Positions 7,046-11,993 of a DNA stretch of 11,993 bases are shown piece by piece; positions within the stretch are counted from its first letter, which is position 1; every line of letters begins with the position of its first letter. Made by a program: the position numbers and the translations under genes. Origin of the DNA: CAYRNC01 sp964425645 (GTDB taxonomy: Bacteria; Bacillota; Clostridia; Peptostreptococcales; Anaerovoracaceae). The notes beneath the pieces are model-generated. The model was not told where the DNA came from. It worked only from the letters and a program-made list of their open reading frames with translations, and ran no database searches. The stretch lies in the NCBI GenBank assembly GCA_964425645.1, contig CAYRNC010000054.1, positions 1 to 11,993 of the forward strand, given 5' to 3'.

Positions 7046-7084
7046 ATTACACCACTCCCTTCCCATCAGCCGAGGCAATTACTT

Positions 7085-7113
7085 CCGGCAGGGCTTCGTC
7101 AGCGCCCTGCCGG
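7085..7113 (-). promoter_or_regulatory. Strong intercistronic hairpin between dctP and dctQ
   Basis: CCGGCAGGGC (7113-7104 on the minus strand) pairs perfectly with GCCCTGCCGG (7094-7085) around a 9-nt loop. No T run follows, so it is not a full intrinsic terminator. GC-rich stems at this position after a binding-protein gene commonly stabilise the upstream mRNA or partly attenuate transcription, so that binding protein exceeds membrane subunits. That role is inferred here. Confidence 0.75.
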
Positions 7114-7127
7114 GTACATTGTAATAA

Positions 7128-8168
7128 CTAATCCAAACGACCGCGCAACTGATTAAATTTCTTTATTATTTCAACTGCTTCTTTATTTCTGTCGGATTTG
7201 GCCGCTTCCTGCTCCCAGACCTTCATTGCAGATTTCGTTAATTCCTTAATGTCGCTTGCAGGCAATTGAGTTACAGTCCAATTCTCAAGGTAAGAATATT
7301 CTCCATACATGTTTTGGGTGCGTATTCTCGTCGCCCAATGGTAGAACACCTCATCGATTATCGTCTGTAAATCAGCGGGCAGGGATTCATAAGTTTCTTT
7401 ATTCATTATGTAAGTAGAGGTAACCGGATTCACCCAAGGTGTAGCCAAATAATAATCGGTTATGTCGTGGAACTGCTGCAGATAATAGCTGTTTGCCCCT
7501 CCGAACAAACCTCCGTCGATTGTACCTGTGGTAATACCTAAAAAGATCTCCTCATAGGGGATATTTACACCGGTAGCCCCCACTCCGGCTGCTGTGTTGG
7601 CAAAAGCGCCCAGCATTCTTATCTTCATTTTGCGCATATCATCCAGGCTGTTGATAGGCTTCTTAGATATGATTGTATACGGTTCCTCAAAGCTCGGGCC
7701 AAGATAGCGCACACCCAATTCATCATATTCTTCTTCCAGCAGCTCTCTGAGACCCAGCTCGTTATAGACAACCAATGCTTCATCTAAATCTACCCAGCTG
7801 AAAGGCAACCCGGCTTCAATCGGGCCCATTTTAACCGGCGCCCAGTATTGGCCCATTCCGTGCCCTATATCCAACACACCCGTTTCGACAGCATCTAACA
7901 TAGAGCTGGAGTCAACGATTTCACCGGCAGCATAGACCTCAATTTTCAAGCGACCGCCTGAGGCATTTTCTAAAATTTCCGCCACCTCATCATGAAGCTC
8001 TGCCCCTGCAGCACGGCCGAAATAGGTTTGATATTTCAAGGTATATACCTTATCCATATCCACGGAAGATCCTTCTCCTGAGGTTTCGGTCTGATTCCCG
8101 CAACCCACGACTGCTGTTGCCATTATCGCTACCAGGCAAAAAACTAACACTCGTTTTATGTTCTTCAT
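7128..8168 (-). CDS. dctP: TRAP transporter solute-binding lipoprotein (DctP family)
   Basis: This 346-residue protein is the extracellular solute receptor of the TRAP carrier. The N-terminus is a lipoprotein signal: basic KNIKR, a hydrophobic core and a lipobox VVGC with the acceptor cysteine at 23, followed by a polar linker. It is therefore lipid-anchored to the outer face of the membrane. The mature part follows the DctP pattern. It includes KMKIRMLGA (181-189), whose R184 aligns with the arginine that usually binds the substrate carboxylate, then GITTGTIDGG (211-220) and SYYLQQFHD (227-235). The start at 8168 is set by AGGAGG 6 nt upstream and by the signal peptide. A longer frame opening with TTG at 8219 is rejected. 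The retained arginine suggests a carboxylated ligand, but its identity is unknown. Confidence 0.93.
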   Translation of the reverse strand: MKNIKRVLVFCLVAIMATAVVGCGNQTETSGEGSSVDMDKVYTLKYQTYFGRAAGAELHDEVAEILENASGGRLKIEVYAAGEIVDSSSMLDAVETGVLDIGHGMGQYWAPVKMGPIEAGLPFSWVDLDEALVVYNELGLRELLEEEYDELGVRYLGPSFEEPYTIISKKPINSLDDMRKMKIRMLGAFANTAAGVGATGVNIPYEEIFLGITTGTIDGGLFGGANSYYLQQFHDITDYYLATPWVNPVTSTYIMNKETYESLPADLQTIIDEVFYHWATRIRTQNMYGEYSYLENWTVTQLPASDIKELTKSAMKVWEQEAAKSDRNKEAVEIIKKFNQLRGRLD

Positions 8169-8270
8169 TTCATTCCTCCTGTAACTCTTATACTTTTCTT
8201 TGAACCATTTCCTTATCAACGCCTTACATCACCCCCAGTATATTTTTTTAATAAAGATAAAATATTTTTG
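8169..8270 (-). other. 102-nt gap before dctP, A/T-rich, no terminator seen
   Basis: After the amidase stop codon the minus strand is strongly A/T rich, with a short ATATTTT/AAAATAT inverted repeat. It then reads TATACT followed by GGGGGTGATG. A weak internal promoter is possible (TATACT as -10), but no convincing -35 is present. I see no intrinsic terminator, so read-through into dctP is expected. Confidence 0.4.
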
Positions 8271-9461
8271 CTAATAATCATTGTCTTCCCATGACCTCCA
8301 GATTTTCCTGAAGTTATTCCACTCCTCCTCATTCATAGAATTGCTCATATTTTTGCAGCCTTCAAATTTCAAATAAGGCTCCGTATATATGCCGCGCCTG
8401 AGCAGTGTTTCTATGTTCCTTCGATAGATATCATCTACTTCGCTGTGGGCTTTCGGATCGTCATGCAGCCATAAATTTTTAGGATGTATAGGTTTATCAT
8501 ACATCGTTTTGAACAGTTCGGTTCGAAGATCCTTTGTCCAGTTGGAATTCAAATTCATTACGCGATACTGCCTGAGCTGTTCGATATCTATAACTGCTGC
8601 AACAACGGTGTTGCTTCCCGAAGCGGAATAGGAAATTATGTTTCCATAATAGTCCACAATGTGTGAACTGCCTCCGCCCACATCAAAGGGGTGTTCCATT
8701 TCAGGACTTACATATACCGGACCCACATTCGGACATATCATATAAAGAGAATTGAATTGGGCATGGCCCCTGTTCTGCGTCATCCAGCCGCCGCCCCCGG
8801 GATAGCCGGTTCCCGTCATAGGCATGGCTTCACTTGGGCGATATACAACTTCCGCACCGCTAAACGCCAAGGCACGCACGGCCTCAGGGTATTCTCCATC
8901 GCTGCAACAAATAGTACCTACGTTTCCAATGACATCTGATTTATAAACAGGATAAAACGCTTCTATACCGTCTCCGAAGAGGTCTATCCACCTGTCATAG
9001 ACATCGTGGGGAGTGCAGGATCTTTCGCGGCACCAAACATGATTTTTTGCGGCCTTATGCACGATCTCTCCCTGAGGGCTGATGATGAATAGCACATTAA
9101 AATAGCGATCTTCTATCACTTCGGGCCAACGCGCTTTGCACTGCACAATGATATATGTATCATACATTTTTGCAAGATTCCCCAGCCTGTCGGTCTCAGG
9201 ACCCGGTACATCGATAAATAAATCGTTTGCGCACATTTTATGGGGCAGATCAAATACCTCGTCTGTAAATCCTGTAAGCGCCCCTTCTGATAAAGCGATC
9301 AACTTTACAGGCATATTGATATTGCAGGTCGATATCGCTCCGTGAATGAGATTCTCTATGTTGTTGAGATTTTTCCGGATATCCGCTCTTTTGCTTATAC
9401 CGTATACGACAGAGGATATTCCAATAGCCATATAGGGTGCTATAGGGTTTTGTTTACTCAT
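8271..9461 (-). CDS. Carbon-nitrogen hydrolase, aliphatic amidase/formamidase-like (AmiE/AmiF type)
   Basis: This 396-residue cytosolic enzyme belongs to the nitrilase superfamily. Its Glu-Lys-Cys catalytic triad is visible: E59 in LIALSEGAL, K139 in GEIVHKAAKNHVWC, and C186 in ICCSDGEYPE. The lysine region aligns well with the amidase segment GEIVQKYRKIIPWC, and the cysteine region with ICDDGNYPE, so the nearest known enzymes are the aliphatic amidase AmiE and formamidase AmiF. The additional glutamate of AmiE (E142) does not align exactly; E146 is nearby. At 396 residues it is about 50 longer than AmiE, with an extended C-terminus. It should hydrolyse an amide to acid plus ammonia. The start has GGAGAGG 6 nt upstream. 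It lies 23 nt after the AcoX-like gene and just before the TRAP genes. The substrate is unknown, and N-carbamoyl compounds are possible. Confidence 0.88.
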   Translation of the reverse strand: MSKQNPIAPYMAIGISSVVYGISKRADIRKNLNNIENLIHGAISTCNINMPVKLIALSEGALTGFTDEVFDLPHKMCANDLFIDVPGPETDRLGNLAKMYDTYIIVQCKARWPEVIEDRYFNVLFIISPQGEIVHKAAKNHVWCRERSCTPHDVYDRWIDLFGDGIEAFYPVYKSDVIGNVGTICCSDGEYPEAVRALAFSGAEVVYRPSEAMPMTGTGYPGGGGWMTQNRGHAQFNSLYMICPNVGPVYVSPEMEHPFDVGGGSSHIVDYYGNIISYSASGSNTVVAAVIDIEQLRQYRVMNLNSNWTKDLRTELFKTMYDKPIHPKNLWLHDDPKAHSEVDDIYRRNIETLLRRGIYTEPYLKFEGCKNMSNSMNEEEWNNFRKIWRSWEDNDY

Positions 9462-9484
9462 AGTTCGCCTCTCCTTTGTTCAGT

Positions 9485-10597
9485 TTACGCCTGAAGCCTT
9501 ACCATAACGCTGTCATCTTGTCCGGTAATTACTCTTATCCAGCCGCTGAGATCTTTATTGAGTTCCTCGTCGCCGGTATCCGCAATAAGCGGGTTAGGGC
9601 TGATGTCAACAATCTTTCTCTTCGATGCGGCAACCAGAATGTTTTCCTTCCCTATCATGCGAATGATGCGCGGGCTTAGCTGTTGATTGCCCCTTCCGAA
9701 TACATGACCTTGCCCGCCGATTATAGTGACAACAATGCATGCTTTCTTACCTTGAATCTGGTGAAATAAATATTGCTCATTTACATCGGCTGCTTTCAAT
9801 TTTTTATTTCTCACAACATCAACACCCAACAAAGTCCCTGCAATTCCCATGGTCCCCATTATGAATCGGGTCGTGGTTCCCGGGCCGAAAATATAGTATA
9901 CATCAGCCTCCATCCTGTTTTTTATTTCGGCAGCAATGCTTTGCAGCTCATTTTTTTCGGAATAGCCCCCTGTTTTCATGCTCTGCATGCAATCCCTAAT
10001 TACCGGAACTTTCAAGTATCCGCATAACCTTGCCTCTATTCTGCCCTGACGGAAGGCCTGTTCATCAATATCCATTACTTCTGCTTCTTTCCACGCGATA
10101 TTTTTTCCGCTGAAAACGTCGGCAATGGCCCTCCCGGCCCCTTTAGGATTAACAGCATAGACGGCAGAATGTATTTTAACGCCTGCAGGTATTCCGAGCA
10201 TCGGAAAATTATTACCCAGTGCCTGATACATATTACATGCCATACCGTCACCGCCTGCAAAGGCTAAAAGATCGACACCTTCGGCTGCCATTTCCTTCGC
10301 AATAGCAATTGAGTCCATATACGTGGTCTTTCCACTGTTGATTTTCCCGATGACCAAAGGTAAAAACCCCGCAGCTTTCGCAGAATTTTCTCCCATTTCA
10401 AAGGGAGCCGTTATCAATTGAATTTCGTCCTTTAACCGAGAAATTTCTTTTAGCGCCGCAGCAGCTCTGAGGGGTGCTTCAGGGGTCGCACCTAAGGCGC
10501 AGGCTTTTTTTAATGTGCCCTCACCGTCGGTACCCTTTAAGCCGACTTTTCCCCCCATCCCGGCGATAGGATTTACAATTAAGCCAAGTCTTTTCAT
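9485..10597 (-). CDS. AcoX-like / ATP-NAD kinase family protein
   Basis: This is a 370-residue cytosolic protein. The N-terminal kinase-like domain shows LIVNPIAGMGG (6-16) and AFAGGDGMACN (112-122), the GGDG motif of NAD and lipid kinases, then GIPAGVKIHSAVYAVNP (135-151). The C-terminal part carries YIFGPGTTTR (235-244) and GGQGHVFGRGNQQLSP (294-309). This combination is typical of the family that contains AcoX, which is encoded with acetoin dehydrogenase complexes. The reaction catalysed by AcoX-type proteins is not established, though nucleotide binding is expected. The ribosome site is weak (GTGAG about 8 nt before the ATG). The gene begins 14 nt after the P-protein-like gene, so translational coupling is likely. 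Its position next to a decarboxylase rather than an acetoin dehydrogenase suggests a wider link to lipoyl-dependent enzymes. Housekeeping NAD kinase is less likely, given the length and the C-terminal motifs. Confidence 0.82.
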   Translation of the reverse strand: MKRLGLIVNPIAGMGGKVGLKGTDGEGTLKKACALGATPEAPLRAAAALKEISRLKDEIQLITAPFEMGENSAKAAGFLPLVIGKINSGKTTYMDSIAIAKEMAAEGVDLLAFAGGDGMACNMYQALGNNFPMLGIPAGVKIHSAVYAVNPKGAGRAIADVFSGKNIAWKEAEVMDIDEQAFRQGRIEARLCGYLKVPVIRDCMQSMKTGGYSEKNELQSIAAEIKNRMEADVYYIFGPGTTTRFIMGTMGIAGTLLGVDVVRNKKLKAADVNEQYLFHQIQGKKACIVVTIIGGQGHVFGRGNQQLSPRIIRMIGKENILVAASKRKIVDISPNPLIADTGDEELNKDLSGWIRVITGQDDSVMVRLQA

Positions 10598-10611
10598 TAC
10601 ACACTCACTGA

Positions 10612-11993
10612 TTACAGATTTATAGTTCCTGCGGCAATGCGCTTTTTAAGCTGCCGATAGGTGACCGCAATTTTGTCAAATTCATTAATCTCATCTGAAA
10701 CCGTATCGTGAATCGGCATGTTGTGCGGAGCATTTTTTATCACGTCGGGTTCCTCATAGCATTCTCTCGATATTTCCGCAAGCACGGCCGCATATTCATC
10801 CAGATCATCCTTACTGTTGGATTCGGTAGGCTCCAACGTAAATGGCTCAGGCACGATCCAAGGATGATGCGACTGCCAATAATGCTGCATACCGAAATCC
10901 ACCAAACGTTTACTGACATCTACTGTGCCAAAGCCGGTATCCTCTTTGAGCGTTTCCCAGCTGTATCGGCATTGCTCCAATCTCCGTTTACCTTTGGCAT
11001 AATGTATTTTTACACCGCGGATCATGCTTATTTTTTTCATCAAATACTGGTTATTCAATACAGAACATATCGCAGCCTCTTTAATACCCTCCGCACCTAG
11101 CTGCATAATCCACATATAGGCTCTAAGGATTACGTGGGTATTGCCGATAAACTGGCGCACTTTACCTATGCTTTGAGGGCAATTATAATTTAGATGATAC
11201 TCCTTCCCATCAAATTCAACCCTGGGAATAGGGAGGAAAGGTTTTAGGGCATTACGAACTCCCAGGGCACCGCAGCCCGGACCCATCCCTCCATGCGGAG
11301 AAGAAAATGTTTTATGAATGTTGTAATGTATAAGATCAAAACCCGCCTCTTTTGCCCGGCTTATTCCCATAATGCCGTTTACATTGGCCTGGTCGTAATA
11401 GCAAAGCGCCCCCGCCGCATGTGCGGCATCCACATATTCCTTGATTGCCGGATTAAAAATCCCGGTATCCTCCGGATTTGTAACAAATATGGCGGCAGTG
11501 CGCTCAGACAATGCGGCCTTCATGGATTCCAAACCGGCCAATCCATCCTCATCAGGCAAAAGCGAAATCACTTTGTACCCTGCAGTTGCAGGAGCCCCCG
11601 CATCTGCAGGATGTGAGAACATAGTCGTTATAATCTCATCCCTCTTCGTATCTCCACGGGATTCATGATAGGCGCGTATTACGCTCGCTCCCGCAAAACA
11701 GGCCGCAGCACCTCCACCGGTTTGAAAGCAAAAAGCGTCCATCCCGGAAATTTCACAAAGCATTTCCTCTGTCTTTTTATAGATCTCAAGCATGCCCTGC
11801 ATTGTTTTTGAATCCTGCAGCGGATGCACCTCCGTTATATTCGGATTGCGGGCGGCAATATGCTCCTGCACCTTAGGGCTGTACTTCATGGTACAAGTCC
11901 CCTGACTAATATCGGGAGTCATATCGTTACCCAGTATCTCCTGGGTAAGACGAAGATAATGACGATTTACACGGGCCTGATGTACTTCAGGCA
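10612..11993 (-). CDS. gcvPB: Divergent P-protein-like PLP enzyme (glycine dehydrogenase subunit 2 family), 5' end missing
   Basis: The frame stays open to the window edge; 459 codons are visible and the usual length is about 480-490, so only the N-terminus is lost. An internal ATG at 11922 is not the start, because the preceding codons read VNRHYLRLTQE, as in GcvPB. The PLP lysine is present in NIHKTFSSPHGG (K227 from the first visible codon), as are CTMKYSPK, NPNITEVHPLQD and LEPTESNSKDDLD. In the glycine cleavage system this subunit decarboxylates glycine onto lipoyl-H protein. Several usually invariant segments differ. SAHGTNPASA is replaced by FSHPADAGAPAT, QPAAGAHGE by QTGGGAAAC, YYDGANLNA by YYDQANVNG, and HEFVLS by CRYSWE. 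These changes cluster at the active site, so another amino acid may be the substrate. A GcvPA-like subunit would be expected just upstream, outside the window. The AcoX-like gene follows after 14 nt. Confidence 0.85.
   Translation of the reverse strand, partial: PEVHQARVNRHYLRLTQEILGNDMTPDISQGTCTMKYSPKVQEHIAARNPNITEVHPLQDSKTMQGMLEIYKKTEEMLCEISGMDAFCFQTGGGAAACFAGASVIRAYHESRGDTKRDEIITTMFSHPADAGAPATAGYKVISLLPDEDGLAGLESMKAALSERTAAIFVTNPEDTGIFNPAIKEYVDAAHAAGALCYYDQANVNGIMGISRAKEAGFDLIHYNIHKTFSSPHGGMGPGCGALGVRNALKPFLPIPRVEFDGKEYHLNYNCPQSIGKVRQFIGNTHVILRAYMWIMQLGAEGIKEAAICSVLNNQYLMKKISMIRGVKIHYAKGKRRLEQCRYSWETLKEDTGFGTVDVSKRLVDFGMQHYWQSHHPWIVPEPFTLEPTESNSKDDLDEYAAVLAEISRECYEEPDVIKNAPHNMPIHDTVSDEINEFDKIAVTYRQLKKRIAAGTINL

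Noticed and set aside
8169..8219. Longer DctP beginning at a TTG (8219)
   Set aside because: It would place 17 charged residues before a complete lipoprotein signal peptide; AGGAGG supports the ATG at 8168.
1..11993. CRISPR array, phage or toxin-antitoxin genes
   Set aside because: No regularly spaced direct repeats, and no integrase, structural phage or toxin families were seen; apart from the possible intron end, coding space is filled by metabolic and transport genes.

Overview
The window looks like chromosomal DNA of a low-to-mid-GC, anaerobic Firmicute, probably a Clostridia-class organism. This rests on near-consensus AGGAGG-type ribosome sites, a tRNA gene with an encoded CCA end, a cysteine-rich DUF1847 protein and TRAP/DASS organic-acid carriers. 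No species can be named from the sequence.

Layout. Positions 1-58 (minus strand) resemble the 5' end of a group II intron. It starts just beyond the rho-independent terminator (60-86) of a tRNA-Arg(ACG) gene (89-165, minus), which has its own promoter (195-224). Divergent from the tRNA is one plus-strand gene, a DUF1847 putative metal-binding protein (366-1013). The rest of the window, from 11993 down to 1019, is one minus-strand gene train. In transcription order it holds: a divergent P-protein-like PLP enzyme (GcvPB family, 5' end outside the window), an AcoX/ATP-NAD-kinase-family protein, an AmiE-like carbon-nitrogen hydrolase, a TRAP transporter (dctP, dctQ, dctM), a saccharopine-dehydrogenase-like oxidoreductase, an SLC13/DASS anion permease, and an AspT/YidE-type duplicated transporter. 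Gaps run from -4 to 114 nt with no recognisable intrinsic terminator, so these nine genes are plausibly one operon. The DUF1847 gene and the last operon gene converge with 5 nt between their stop codons.

Functional reading (inference). The set looks like a catabolic island for a small carboxylate, amino acid or amide. The TRAP system would import it, the amidase would release ammonia or an acid, the NAD(P)-dependent oxidoreductase would act on an amino or imino acid, and the P-protein-like enzyme would decarboxylate an amino acid onto a lipoyl carrier encoded elsewhere. The DASS and AspT-like carriers could supply further uptake, product export or exchange. The P-protein-like enzyme keeps the PLP lysine, but its substrate-side loops differ from housekeeping GcvPB, so its substrate may not be glycine. 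No substrate can be assigned from sequence alone.

Regulatory structure is concentrated in three operon gaps: a strong hairpin between dctP and dctQ, a perfect 12-bp dyad before the DASS gene, and a long-range stem that could sequester the ribosome site of the last gene.
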